Source: Mucilaginibacter sp. L3T2-6
GTDB taxonomy: Bacteria > Bacteroidota > Bacteroidia > Sphingobacteriales > Sphingobacteriaceae
Length of the DNA: 64,000 nucleotides
Direction: 5' to 3'
Assembly (NCBI RefSeq): GCF_030519355.1
Contig: NZ_JAUMKC010000015.1
Location: 1 to 64,000 of the forward strand
Shown piece by piece: positions 45,724 to 54,379 of this stretch. The notes beneath the pieces were generated by a model, which did not search any database, was not told where the DNA came from, and saw only the letters and a list, made by a program, of their open reading frames with translations. How positions within the stretch are numbered: position 1 is the stretch's first letter; each line of letters opens with the position of its first letter. A program made the translations under genes and the position numbers.

Positions 45724-46288
45724 TGTTGATTTTCGATTTTTTTCTTTTGATAAGCGGCAGTGCGGCTAATACTCCGCCTATACCCACTATAATGCCGCCA
45801 GTGTCGGGGAGTGAGCCTGCTGTAAAATTGAGCAGCTGCTTATAGCCAAACAACGGCGGCTGATAATACATTCCTTCAACCTTTATAGCCGCATGCGGGT
45901 TAAGGTGGTGGCCATAATTATATTCCCAGATATAAAAATCGGTGAAGCCGGCTATGCCAAACAGGCACAGACTCAGGAACCATGTGATGGCCAGTTTGCG
46001 GCTGTTAATAACGGCAGCCACAGCGCCAAGTAAAAGTACCATGCCAAAAGCGTAAGGCAGTATCTTAAACTCTCTAAAGTCCGCTATAGAGATATGTTTC
46101 ATTCCGATATAATGGTTTAAACCATTTATCTGGTCGATATTTCCGGACAAGCCATTGAGCCATATTTTCAATTCAAGTCCTTCAGGATACTGAGGAGCAT
46201 CCAGCAGGATGTGCCATAGCGGAAGCACATATGCGCCCAGCATCAACACGATGCTTGTCCCGATCAGTATCCGCAATACAGGTTTCAT
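45677..46288 (-). CDS. nos-cluster inner-membrane protein of unknown function
   Basis: The 203-residue protein has about four transmembrane helices (LRILIGTSIVLMLGAYVLPL, FGMVLLLGAVAAVINS, WFLSLCLFGIAGFTDFYIW, IIVGIGGVLAALPLI) and periplasmic loops rich in His, Tyr and Pro (YIWEYNYGHHLNPHAAIKVE, YYQPPLFGYKQLL). The loop with EYNYGHHLNPHA could bind copper. It lies between nosZ and nosL and overlaps the latter by 47 bases, so it belongs to the operon. Similar proteins occur in Bacteroidota nos clusters but their role is not known. Confidence 0.8.
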   Translation of the reverse strand: MKPVLRILIGTSIVLMLGAYVLPLWHILLDAPQYPEGLELKIWLNGLSGNIDQINGLNHYIGMKHISIADFREFKILPYAFGMVLLLGAVAAVINSRKLAITWFLSLCLFGIAGFTDFYIWEYNYGHHLNPHAAIKVEGMYYQPPLFGYKQLLNFTAGSLPDTGGIIVGIGGVLAALPLIKRKKSKINNEKNLHTPDDRRLAV

Positions 46289-46301
46289 AATTTTACAATT
46301 T

Positions 46302-46340
46302 TATCACCCGCACGTCTCACGTGGGTCGTAGCGGGTGATA
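46302..46340 (-). promoter_or_regulatory. intercistronic hairpin after nosZ
   Basis: Perfect 10-bp arms TATCACCCGC (46302-46311) and GCGGGTGATA (46331-46340) enclose a 19-base loop. It lies between nosZ and the following membrane-protein gene. There is no T-run on the minus strand, so it more likely stabilises or processes nosZ mRNA, lowering expression of the accessory genes, than terminates fully. Confidence 0.55.
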
Positions 46341-46351
46341 CATTTATATAG

Positions 46352-48334
46352 TTATTGGGTTACAGGGTTTACACCGATGGAAAACTTAAGCGGCGTATCG
46401 GCGCCGGCGGGAGATACCCTGAAGTATCCTTGCATCTCCTGGTGCAGCGCCGAACAAAAATCGGTGCAATAGAATGGGAATATACCGGAGCGGTCCGGGG
46501 TCCACTTCAGCGAGGAGGTTTCGCCCGGCATAATCAGCAATTCAGCATTATTAGCGCCCTTTATTGCAAAACCATGAGGCACGTCCCAGTCCTGTTCAAG
46601 GTTAGTTACATGCACATACACCTCGTCACCCATTTTTATCCCTTCAATATTGTCAGGAGCCAGGTGAGAGCGGATAGCCGTCATATAAACATCCACCCGG
46701 TTGCCGGTACGAACAACCTTTGAATCTTTTTCAGCCCTGGTTACATAAGCATTTTTATTATCCTCTATTTTGAAAAACTTAACCTGGTTTTTCAATATTT
46801 TGTCTGCAGGTATCATCTGACCATAATGAGGCTCGCCGATTGTCGGAAAATCCAGCAGAAGCTTCATTTTTTCGCCCGAAATATCTATCAGCTGACAGGC
46901 CTGCGGAAGTTCGGGACCTGTAGGGAGATACCTGTCCTTAGTTATTTTGTTTAACGATAAAAGGTACTTGCCGTAAGGCTTTTTAGAATCACCGCCAACG
47001 ATGGACAGGTGCCCCGGTGAATAGTAAGATGGTATCCTGTCTATAATTTGCAGATTGTCTATTTTCCATTTTACTACCTCCGACGAAACAAACATGGTGG
47101 TATAAGCGTAGCCTTTACCATCAAATTCGGTATGCAGTGGCCCCAAACCAGGCTGTTTAACCTCGCCATGCAGCACAGATTCATATTTTAATACCGGCAA
47201 CGTGCCGTCAATCATTCCATCGTAATCCTTTTTATCGATGGCAGTCAGCATTTTTTTATAAGAAAATACGGGTATTACCGCGGCGAGTTTTCCGCTGGCA
47301 GCAATATACTCACCATCAGGCGCTACATCTACCCCGTGCGGCGATTTTGGGCATGGCATGTAATATACCAGTCCGGGATATTTTGTCACATCCAGCGTTA
47401 GTGTCCCGCTTTCAATTTGGGAAGAGGCGGTATGGGTCTTTTCGTTGTATACATTATGCGCATATTTAACCGGTGTTTTAACCCCTTTGCCCTGCCTGAT
47501 CAGTTCCTCGGCTTTCTTCCAGTTAATTGCCATAATAAAGTCCTTATCGCGCTGGCTTGCATTAACCTCCAGCAAGGTATTTGCCTCCTCCGTGTTATAG
47601 CAGGTAAAAAATAGCCAATCATGCGATACCCCCTTGCCTGCATGGGCAAGGTCGTAATTAAAGGGAGGAACAATCAGCTGGAACGACAGGTTCATGGAAC
47701 CCGTTCCTTTATCAACTTTAACAAATGATACTGCGCCCTTAAAGGTTTTCTTATAACTATTTATAGGCACATCACCTTTTTCAAAATCCAGCGGTTCGCT
47801 AAACCGGGTGTTACCTACTACATACTCTGTGTTTTCGGTACAAAACGGCGAGGCGTGGTTGCCCCCTATGTTTGGCAGCTCAATAATTTCGTCGGTTTTG
47901 AAAGTAGCAAGGTTAATCCGCGCTATGCGTGGGGTATTATTACCGTTGATAAACAGCCAGCGGCCGTCATCTTCTCCATTGGTTTTAGATAGTTCCGGGT
48001 GGTGCGAATCGTCCCACGGTACAAAACCATGAGAAGTATTCAGCATGGGTTTGGTTTCTTCCGAGTAACCGTAGCCGTTTTCCGGATTTTGGGAAAACAC
48101 AGGAATCACCTTCAGCAAACGCCCCGACGGGATACCATAGGCAGCTACCTGTCCGCTAAATCCTCCGGATAAAAAGGCGTAAACCTCATCATATTTGCCT
48201 GGCGCTACATACACCTTTTGGGCCGCGTCCGCATCTAATTTTGAACCCACTTTCCCGGGTTTACAGGAATAAATTGCCAGCGACGAAAGCAGGATAATGG
48301 CCAGCGGCAAAAGTTTTATAATTGAAATTTTCAT
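46352..48334 (-). CDS. nosZ: clade II (Sec-dependent) nitrous oxide reductase
   Basis: The 660-residue enzyme starts at the ATG at 48334 with a Sec-type lipoprotein-like signal (IILLSSLAIYSCKPG), not a twin-arginine signal. That is the mark of clade II NosZ. The CuA domain motif CTDFCSALHQEM (Cys, Cys, His, Met at about residues 623, 627, 631, 634) follows the ligand His in VPHGFAIKG. CuZ propeller histidines are seen in NIGGNHASPF, CPKSPHGVDVAPDG, GPLHTEFDGKGY, YYSPGHLSIVGG and IGEPHYGQMI. It reduces N2O to N2 in the periplasm as the last step of denitrification. It lies 22 bases after the cytochrome c gene. Confidence 0.96.
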   Translation of the reverse strand: MKISIIKLLPLAIILLSSLAIYSCKPGKVGSKLDADAAQKVYVAPGKYDEVYAFLSGGFSGQVAAYGIPSGRLLKVIPVFSQNPENGYGYSEETKPMLNTSHGFVPWDDSHHPELSKTNGEDDGRWLFINGNNTPRIARINLATFKTDEIIELPNIGGNHASPFCTENTEYVVGNTRFSEPLDFEKGDVPINSYKKTFKGAVSFVKVDKGTGSMNLSFQLIVPPFNYDLAHAGKGVSHDWLFFTCYNTEEANTLLEVNASQRDKDFIMAINWKKAEELIRQGKGVKTPVKYAHNVYNEKTHTASSQIESGTLTLDVTKYPGLVYYMPCPKSPHGVDVAPDGEYIAASGKLAAVIPVFSYKKMLTAIDKKDYDGMIDGTLPVLKYESVLHGEVKQPGLGPLHTEFDGKGYAYTTMFVSSEVVKWKIDNLQIIDRIPSYYSPGHLSIVGGDSKKPYGKYLLSLNKITKDRYLPTGPELPQACQLIDISGEKMKLLLDFPTIGEPHYGQMIPADKILKNQVKFFKIEDNKNAYVTRAEKDSKVVRTGNRVDVYMTAIRSHLAPDNIEGIKMGDEVYVHVTNLEQDWDVPHGFAIKGANNAELLIMPGETSSLKWTPDRSGIFPFYCTDFCSALHQEMQGYFRVSPAGADTPLKFSIGVNPVTQ

Positions 48335-48356
48335 GACATGAAATTTAGAGTTGTGC

Positions 48357-48851
48357 TTATTTTTTATCGTTTTGCCTGAAGTATTCAAGTATCTGGCGTG
48401 TCTCGTCATCAGTTACGTTCTGAAAAGTCATTTGGGTGAGATACTGGGCCAGCAATGCTTTACCTACCGGATCTTTCTGTTCCATTTCAACCGGGTTGGT
48501 AATCTGGTTCATTATCCATTCCGGGGTGCGCCTTTCGGTAACGCCTTTCAGGCCCGGGCCTACTACCCGGTCGGTAGTTACCTTATGGCAAGCGGAGCAT
48601 TTAGCAGTGAATACTGCTTTACCTTTTTCCGCCATGCCGGCATCTATAGCGCCCAACTGCACCGACGTAAATTTGCCGACGCCTTTACTATCGCTTTTCG
48701 CAGCAGGATCTGCACTAACCGCGCTCGCCGCCGCTGTTGATGAAGTATCTGATGAAGACGACTCGCTACCCGAGCCGCCGCAAGCGGATAAAAAAGCGAC
48801 TAATGATATTGTTATTACAGAAATTAATTGTTTGAGTTTCGTTGTCTTCAT
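48357..48851 (-). CDS. c-type cytochrome lipoprotein, first gene of the nos operon
   Basis: The 164-residue product has a lipobox (LVAFLSACGGSG), a Ser/Thr/Ala-rich linker and one heme c domain with motif KCSACHKV (heme near residue 90) and axial Met in YLTQMTFQNV. It should be the electron donor or shuttle to NosZ, by position 22 bases upstream. The start chosen, 48851, begins MKTTKL, and an ATG two codons earlier is also possible. Expression is likely controlled by the Fnr-like site at 48921. Confidence 0.88.
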   Translation of the reverse strand: MKTTKLKQLISVITISLVAFLSACGGSGSESSSSDTSSTAAASAVSADPAAKSDSKGVGKFTSVQLGAIDAGMAEKGKAVFTAKCSACHKVTTDRVVGPGLKGVTERRTPEWIMNQITNPVEMEQKDPVGKALLAQYLTQMTFQNVTDDETRQILEYFRQNDKK

Positions 48852-48868
48852 GATCATTGATTTTTTTG

Positions 48869-48934
48869 TAAAACTATTGGTATACACACGGGCCCGGGGT
48901 GACGTGACTTATTTTAAAATATGATACAAGTCAT
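48869..48934 (-). promoter_or_regulatory. Fnr-like site and -7 element for the nos operon
   Basis: ATGAT-ACAA-GTCAT at 48921-48934 sits within a longer palindrome (nine-base arms). On the minus strand TAGTTTTA at 48869-48876 matches the -7 element in seven of eight positions, 55 bp from the site centre. The first start codon is 48851. The spacing equals that before the P-type ATPase gene and is 22 bp more than at the 33-bp promoters. Confidence 0.65.
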
Positions 48935-49037
48935 ATTTTAAATGATTTTTATATAATTTTATCTTAAATAATATTACTTAAATCATACTATTAAGAACTT
49001 TGACCTGTGGTAATCTTAAAGAAATCTTAACTTTTCG

Positions 49038-49079
49038 AGGTTCAGCAATAAGGCCGGATATCAGCCTGCTGCCGAACCT
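49038..49079 (-). terminator. imperfect hairpin after the RIC gene
   Basis: AGGTTC and GAACCT arms, with further inner pairing, form a bulged stem about 35 bases beyond the stop of the RIC gene. No strong T-run follows. It is tentative, between the RIC gene and the nos promoter. Confidence 0.4.
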
Positions 49080-49114
49080 GTTTAGTTAAGAGTGGTAATT
49101 GGCGTCGTATCGCT

Positions 49115-50065
49115 TCACCCCTGTTCTTTTTCAATTTGTATCGCTTTTGGAAACAGGATGTTATTTTCCAGGTGAACATGACGGTACAGGTCGTTCTCAT
49201 ATTCTTCCAGCTTTTTGAATAATACCGTGTACGACCGGCAGGCATCAACTGGCAACAAATAGTCAAACGTTAGCCGGCGGATCTCTGCAAAATCTTCGCC
49301 CGCCTGTTCATGTTCCGATTCCATTACGTGAATGGGGGCAGAAACCAACCCTAAATCGTCAGACGGTATTTTGGCGCCTATTTTTTTATAGTACGCCAAC
49401 TCCTTAATGCGCGGGAAGAGTATTCTTTCTTCTTTCGCCATGTGCAGTGTAAGATCGTGCGCAACCTGTTCAAAAACTTCAGCCACCTCAATTAGTTCCG
49501 GGTGGGCTGCGCCATGTACGCGGGCAACTTTTTGCGCTATCTCCTGCACAAACGGTGTATTGTCTTTTACGTACTGATGATGTGTATTAACAATATAATC
49601 GCTCAAAAAGCCGATATCCCATTTTTGAAAATCGTGCTCACTGTCCGGCGCCTGCTGCTCAACAGACAGTAATTCTTTTTCAAGCATCGGCCGATCGATG
49701 CCTTTCTTTTCACACACCTCGCTTACCGTTTTTTTTCCGCCGCAGCAAAAATCAATACCGAATTTTTTGAATACTGCAGCCTTGCGAAAATCCGCTGCCA
49801 CTATCTCGCCTATTGTCTCAGAATTTTCATTGTCAGCTCGTTTCCCAATACGCACCTGCCATATTTCCGGGCCTTCTTCTACATATTCCCATTTAAAAAT
49901 CTGTCCGCGTTCGGCTGAAAGCTGGTAGTACAGCAATTTCGGATCATGGTCGTTGTGGATAATGAACGATTCTCCGGGCAGCAATAAATCAAAATTTTGA
50001 AAGATAGTCCGGTGCTTTAACGGCGGCTCTATCACCGTTACATCAAGTATTGTTTCTGTTTCCAT
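49115..50065 (-). CDS. DUF2249 plus RIC-type di-iron repair protein (ScdA/YtfE-like)
   Basis: The 316-residue protein has three parts: a DUF2249 domain (about residues 5-85, DVTVIEPPLKHRTIFQNFDLL), a ScdA-N/DUF542 segment (about 90-145, KAAVFKKFGIDFCCGGKKTV) and a hemerythrin-like domain (about 165-310). The last carries di-iron ligands His and Glu in THHQYV, HMAKEERILFP, HEQAGEDFAEI and YRHVHLENNILFP. RIC proteins repair iron-sulfur clusters damaged by nitric oxide or peroxide. The DUF2249 fusion occurs in some Bacteroidota. It lies upstream of the nos operon, which suggests NO protection during N-oxide respiration. Confidence 0.9.
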   Translation of the reverse strand: METETILDVTVIEPPLKHRTIFQNFDLLLPGESFIIHNDHDPKLLYYQLSAERGQIFKWEYVEEGPEIWQVRIGKRADNENSETIGEIVAADFRKAAVFKKFGIDFCCGGKKTVSEVCEKKGIDRPMLEKELLSVEQQAPDSEHDFQKWDIGFLSDYIVNTHHQYVKDNTPFVQEIAQKVARVHGAAHPELIEVAEVFEQVAHDLTLHMAKEERILFPRIKELAYYKKIGAKIPSDDLGLVSAPIHVMESEHEQAGEDFAEIRRLTFDYLLPVDACRSYTVLFKKLEEYENDLYRHVHLENNILFPKAIQIEKEQG

Positions 50066-50089
50066 TTTTTAAAGTGTTTTAATAAAAGA

Positions 50090-50132
50090 CAAAAATGTCC
50101 TTTATTATTCCATAAAAAATGACCTGCATCAC
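50090..50132 (-). promoter_or_regulatory. Fnr-like site and -7 element for the RIC gene
   Basis: ATGAC-CTGC-ATCAC at 50119-50132 is centred 60 bases before the ATG. On the minus strand CATTTTTG (50090-50097) is a -7-like element whose centre is 32 bp from the site centre. This matches the 33-bp geometry of four other promoters in the window. Confidence 0.68.
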
Positions 50133-50261
50133 TTTCCCTATAAATTTTACCTATAAGCCGGCCAGGCAAAGCTGAATGGAAAATACCATGTTGAATATGA
50201 AACAATTAAGGGAAAATCATCATTGACGATCTCCGCCTTACTACTCCCGGAAATTATGGAA

Positions 50262-51530
50262 TCAGGTACTGAATTGCAGGTAAAGCATAGTGACCGCGGC
50301 GGCGGCCATAAGCAAAAAAGTTAACCAACCCAGGATATTGGACCATCTCCCGTTGATCTCATTACCCATCACAGCCGGGTTATTGCTAATGTGCAGGACG
50401 ACCAAAACGATAACCGGCGCAGTGAGGCCATAAAGCATGGCGGCATACAGCAGGCCCTGTACCGGATTAACGCCAATAAGATTCAGTAATACACCGATAA
50501 CCAAGGATATGATAATGACACCATAAAAAGGCCTTGCCTGGTAAAATTTCTTATCAAGGCCCTGCTTCCAGTTAAAGGTTTCTGCAAACATATAGGACAG
50601 TGAGCCGCTGAGAACAGGAATAGCCAGGAAGCCGGTGCCGATAATTCCCATCGCAAACAGCCAGTAAGCCATATCTCCCGCTATCGGCCGGAGTGCGGTA
50701 GCAGCCTGTTCCACAGTTTCAATCTGGTGCACGCCATGCGGATAAAGCACGCTGCCGCAGGTGAGAATGATAAAAAACATGACCACGTTTGAAAAAAGCA
50801 TGCCGGTATCAACATCTCCACGCATTTTAGTAATCATCCGCTTGTCTACCATCAGGGCCCGCCCCTTCTTCTTAACATCTTCGGCCTCCATAGTAGCCTG
50901 CCAGAAGAACAGATAGGGCGAGATGGTTGTGCCCAGGATAGCAACCAGCGCATTGATATAATCCTTACTCCAGGTAATATGAGGAATGATGGTGGACTTA
51001 AATACATCCGCCCAGTTAACATCAGTAAAAAAGGGGACGGCCAGGTACACCAGGAGTGTTATACAAAACCACTTAAGGATGCCGGCTACCTTTTTATAAG
51101 GAAAAACAATAATTGCCGCCAGTATTAATACGGTAAATAAGATACTGAACGCGAAGGCAGGAACAACAGGTACAATGAGATGGGCAGCGGCGCCCATGCC
51201 GGCAATATCAGCGCCAATGTTAAGGATAATGGCAGGGAAAGAAAATGCGATCATCAGCCAGAGTACCCATTTAGGATAGTGGAACCGAAGGGTTGAAGTC
51301 AGGCCTTTACTGGTGACCAGTCCAATTCGCGCACACATTTCCTGGATAGCAGCCATTAGCGGAAATGTTACCAATGCCGTCCATAAGGCGGCAAAGCCGA
51401 ACTGGGCGCCTACCTGCGAATAAGTCGCAATACCGGAGGGATCATCATCGCTGGACCCGGTGACGAGCCCAGGACCCAGTATTTTCAATCCAGCTGTAAG
51501 TTTGCGTAAATATTTATGGCGTTTTCTCAT
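50262..51530 (-). CDS. Nramp-family divalent cation transporter, divergent subgroup
   Basis: The 422-residue transporter has about eleven helices of the LeuT-type Nramp fold. Helix 1 reads GSSDDDPSGIATYSQVG, so the classical DPGN motif is DPSG. Helix 6 reads TTISPYLFFWQA where classical Nramps have a Met-Pro-His motif, so the metal-selecting Met is missing. Such divergent members may prefer hard divalent ions such as Mg or Mn (inference). It lies 118 bases after the P-type ATPase gene and probably shares its transcript. Confidence 0.82.
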   Translation of the reverse strand: MRKRHKYLRKLTAGLKILGPGLVTGSSDDDPSGIATYSQVGAQFGFAALWTALVTFPLMAAIQEMCARIGLVTSKGLTSTLRFHYPKWVLWLMIAFSFPAIILNIGADIAGMGAAAHLIVPVVPAFAFSILFTVLILAAIIVFPYKKVAGILKWFCITLLVYLAVPFFTDVNWADVFKSTIIPHITWSKDYINALVAILGTTISPYLFFWQATMEAEDVKKKGRALMVDKRMITKMRGDVDTGMLFSNVVMFFIILTCGSVLYPHGVHQIETVEQAATALRPIAGDMAYWLFAMGIIGTGFLAIPVLSGSLSYMFAETFNWKQGLDKKFYQARPFYGVIIISLVIGVLLNLIGVNPVQGLLYAAMLYGLTAPVIVLVVLHISNNPAVMGNEINGRWSNILGWLTFLLMAAAAVTMLYLQFST

Positions 51531-51648
51531 TTTAGTTTAGTGCCCTTAAAGATAGGCGACGGGCAGCGTTCAATCAAGCGCGACCTGTTTCTTAAGCGCG
51601 GCTGTCTGTCTTACAAAGACAATAAGTAGTAAATTATTGCTGCTCGGC

Positions 51649-54162
51649 TCAATTACGTTCCCGGTCATTTATCCGCCTGATCCACTTAAATGCCTCCAGC
51701 CATATTGCAGAAAGAAAACCGATACCGGCGCTTAGGCCAAGTTGCCGGTGTAAAATTGGTGCAAATTCAAAAAAAGCAGCTACAGGCTTTATATATAACA
51801 TTATTGCTGCTAAAGACAAGGTCAGCAAGATTACTAACACCATTAGCCGGTTTCCGTATCCTATTGTAGTATATACCGAATAATAAAATGACCGGTTTAC
51901 CAATGTCAGCCAGATATTTGCCGAGAGCAGGCAGCTGAAAACCATGGTGCGGGTAAGCTGCTCGTTAAAACCGTGATAAACAGCATAATTGTACACAAAC
52001 AATGTACCGGCAGTAATTATTAATCCCTGGACAATACTTATTATCAATTCCTTCCCGCGAAAAAAGGTTACGCTATACGGCCGTGGCGGCCGATTCATTG
52101 TGTGACGTTCCATAGGCTCATTTTCATAAATGATAGAGCACGTAGGGCCCATAACCAGTTCTAAAAAGATAATGTGCACCGGCGAAAAGATATTCGGATA
52201 AACCCATCCCAGCGCCAGCGGTATAAAAACTGTCAGGATGATGGGTATATGAATGGAAATAATGTATTGTATTGCTTTTTTAAGGTTCGTGTAAATCCGC
52301 CTTCCCATCGCTATCGCATCCACCATTTTTGACAGGTCATCGTCCAGCAGTATTAGCGAAGCGGCTTCTTTGGCAATTTCCGTTCCCTTTTTGCCCATCG
52401 CAATCCCAATGTGGGCTGCTTTTAAGGCCGGGCCGTCATTCACCCCGTCTCCGGTCATGGCCACAATCTCTTTGTTGGCCTTCAGCGCATCTATTACCCT
52501 TAATTTGGCATCGGGAAACATCCTCGTAAAAATATTAACCTTCCTCACTTCTTGCTGTAGTTCTTTTTCAGACAATTGCATCAGCGCATCACCGCTCAGG
52601 GAGCGCTCCGGTCCGCGAAAATCAATTTGCCTTGCTATAGCTCCTGTGGTTTCAGTGTAGTCGCCGGTTATGATTATTACTTTTATACCAGCCCGGTAAA
52701 AGCCCTGCAATACCGCAGTGATGTTCTTTTTTGGCGGATCATAAAATGCTACCAGGCCTTTAAATTCGAACTTAAACTCCTGTTGTGTATCCGGAAAGTC
52801 GTCACCTGTAAAATTTGCTTTACCCACACCCAGCACCCGGTAACCTTCAGCCGCCATTGCCTTAATTGCCAGAGCAATGTGTTCTATTTCGGTTTCACTT
52901 AAATTACTAACGGCTATCAGCGCTTCGGGCGCTCCCTTTGCGGCGATGATGCGCCGTCCCGATCCGTTTTCAAACAAATGGGTCATCATTGGCGGTTTGC
53001 CGCTCAAGGGGTACTCGTGGATCATCTTATAGTCCGGGCGCTCGTCTTTAATACCTGAATTTGAATAAGCGGTATGCAGGGCAACTTCCATAGGGTCGAA
53101 AGGTATCGGCTCACTGGCCCACATTGCCAGCTCTAATAGCTCCTGTTGCGGACCGGTTGAACTACCTGCTATAGCATCAGCTACAATATCTTCTTCCGGC
53201 GTATATACTTTGGCCAGGGCCATCTTATTTTCTGTTAACGTACCTGTTTTGTCGGTGCAGATTACTGACGCACTGCCAAGAGTTTCCACCGTTTTCATCT
53301 GCTTAACCACGACACCCATTTTCATCATGCGCCAGGCGCCCAGCGCCATAAAAGCCGTAAATGCTACCGGTATCTCTTCCGGTAATATACTCATAGCCAG
53401 CGTCAGCGCTTTAATGAGGCTATCCAAAATATCCGGCGACCGGAAATAATTAATAACCCATACACCCACAAACACTATCCCCCCGGCAGCCACCATCTTC
53501 TTAACGAAATTATTGATCTGCAATTCCAGTGGCGTTTTTTCATTGTCAATTGTTTCCAGGCTCTTGCCAATCTTGCCCAGCCGGGTTTGGCCCCCTATAG
53601 CGGTAATGGTTGCAATAGCCAGGCCGCTTGCTACTGTAGTACCACAAAAAATTAAATTATCCGCCGAAGCTCTGTCTTTATATACTGTCAACGACTCTCC
53701 CGTAAGGACGCTTTCGTTCACAGAAAAATCGTTGGAATGCACAATAAAGCCATCGGCTGTTATGGAAGTCCCTTCTTCAACCATCAGGCTGTCACCTACT
53801 ACCAGTTCTCCGCTTCTTATTTCTATGACGGTGCCATTCCGGATCACCTTACATTTGGGCTGCGAAAAGTCCTTTAATTTTTCAAGCGCAATGCGGCTGC
53901 GCGAATCCTGGTATAAGGAAATGCCTGCCACCAATACTATAGCCGAGGCCAAAAAAATACCATCGCCGGTTTTGCCGCTAATAAAATAAATGCACGAAGT
54001 AACCAGCAACAAGATAACCATCGGCTCCTTCGCAATTCTCTTCAGCGCATCAATAAATTCATTTGTTTTTTTAAACGACAGATCGTTTACCCCGAACCTC
54101 GCCCTCGATTTAATTACTTCATTATCACTTAATCCCTGTATACCGTAGTTATTTCCCGTCAT
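51649..54162 (-). CDS. P-type cation ATPase (P2-like)
   Basis: The 837-residue pump has an actuator TGES loop (VLTGESLTVYKD), phosphorylation motif ICTDKTGTLTENKM (Asp near residue 308), the hinge TGDGVNDGPALKAA and helix-rich N and C termini. Helix 4 reads MSILPEEIPVAF, with PEEIP in place of the PEGL typical of P2A calcium pumps, and the C-terminal part FLELVMGPTCSIIYENEP resembles the bacterial Ca2+-ATPase-like group. The ion cannot be assigned. An Fnr-like site and an intrinsic terminator both precede its start. The Nramp-family gene follows by 118 bases. Confidence 0.9.
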   Translation of the reverse strand: MTGNNYGIQGLSDNEVIKSRARFGVNDLSFKKTNEFIDALKRIAKEPMVILLLVTSCIYFISGKTGDGIFLASAIVLVAGISLYQDSRSRIALEKLKDFSQPKCKVIRNGTVIEIRSGELVVGDSLMVEEGTSITADGFIVHSNDFSVNESVLTGESLTVYKDRASADNLIFCGTTVASGLAIATITAIGGQTRLGKIGKSLETIDNEKTPLELQINNFVKKMVAAGGIVFVGVWVINYFRSPDILDSLIKALTLAMSILPEEIPVAFTAFMALGAWRMMKMGVVVKQMKTVETLGSASVICTDKTGTLTENKMALAKVYTPEEDIVADAIAGSSTGPQQELLELAMWASEPIPFDPMEVALHTAYSNSGIKDERPDYKMIHEYPLSGKPPMMTHLFENGSGRRIIAAKGAPEALIAVSNLSETEIEHIALAIKAMAAEGYRVLGVGKANFTGDDFPDTQQEFKFEFKGLVAFYDPPKKNITAVLQGFYRAGIKVIIITGDYTETTGAIARQIDFRGPERSLSGDALMQLSEKELQQEVRKVNIFTRMFPDAKLRVIDALKANKEIVAMTGDGVNDGPALKAAHIGIAMGKKGTEIAKEAASLILLDDDLSKMVDAIAMGRRIYTNLKKAIQYIISIHIPIILTVFIPLALGWVYPNIFSPVHIIFLELVMGPTCSIIYENEPMERHTMNRPPRPYSVTFFRGKELIISIVQGLIITAGTLFVYNYAVYHGFNEQLTRTMVFSCLLSANIWLTLVNRSFYYSVYTTIGYGNRLMVLVILLTLSLAAIMLYIKPVAAFFEFAPILHRQLGLSAGIGFLSAIWLEAFKWIRRINDRERN

Positions 54163-54187
54163 CGGCTATAAAGCTAAATTAAAAAAA

Positions 54188-54212
54188 ACGGAACCGGGTC
54201 TTCCGGTTCCGT
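54188..54212 (-). terminator. intrinsic terminator just upstream of the P-type ATPase start
   Basis: A perfect 10-bp stem (ACGGAACCGG / CCGGTTCCGT, five-base loop) is followed on the minus strand by a T8 run at 54181-54188, ending about 20 bases before the ATPase ATG. It lies downstream of the -7 element at 54290, so it would act in the ATPase leader. It could also end transcription from the FixH-like gene. Confidence 0.72.
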
Positions 54213-54289
54213 AATGCCGCATGCACCAGCCCAAAACCGTGCCGGCGTCATTTACCGAAACAGGAATAAATTCCATCCATCGGTTGTTC

Positions 54290-54355
54290 CAAATTTAGAT
54301 GACAGAATAGTGACCAGCCGCGAGATTAGTCAGTATTTTTAATGATTTTCATCAC
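54290..54355 (-). promoter_or_regulatory. Fnr-like site and -7 element for the P-type ATPase gene
   Basis: ATGAT-TTTC-ATCAC lies at 54342-54355, 186 bases before the ATG. On the minus strand TAAATTTG (54290-54297) is an exact match to TAnnTTTG, with its centre 55 bp from the site centre. The predicted leader, about 125 bases, holds the terminator at 54188. Confidence 0.68.
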
Positions 54356-54379
54356 ATTAACTGAATAGAACATTCCTGG

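Noticed and set aside
49042-49266. 74-codon minus-strand ORF at the end of the RIC gene
   Set aside because: It is a different-frame shadow of the hemerythrin domain with no independent features.
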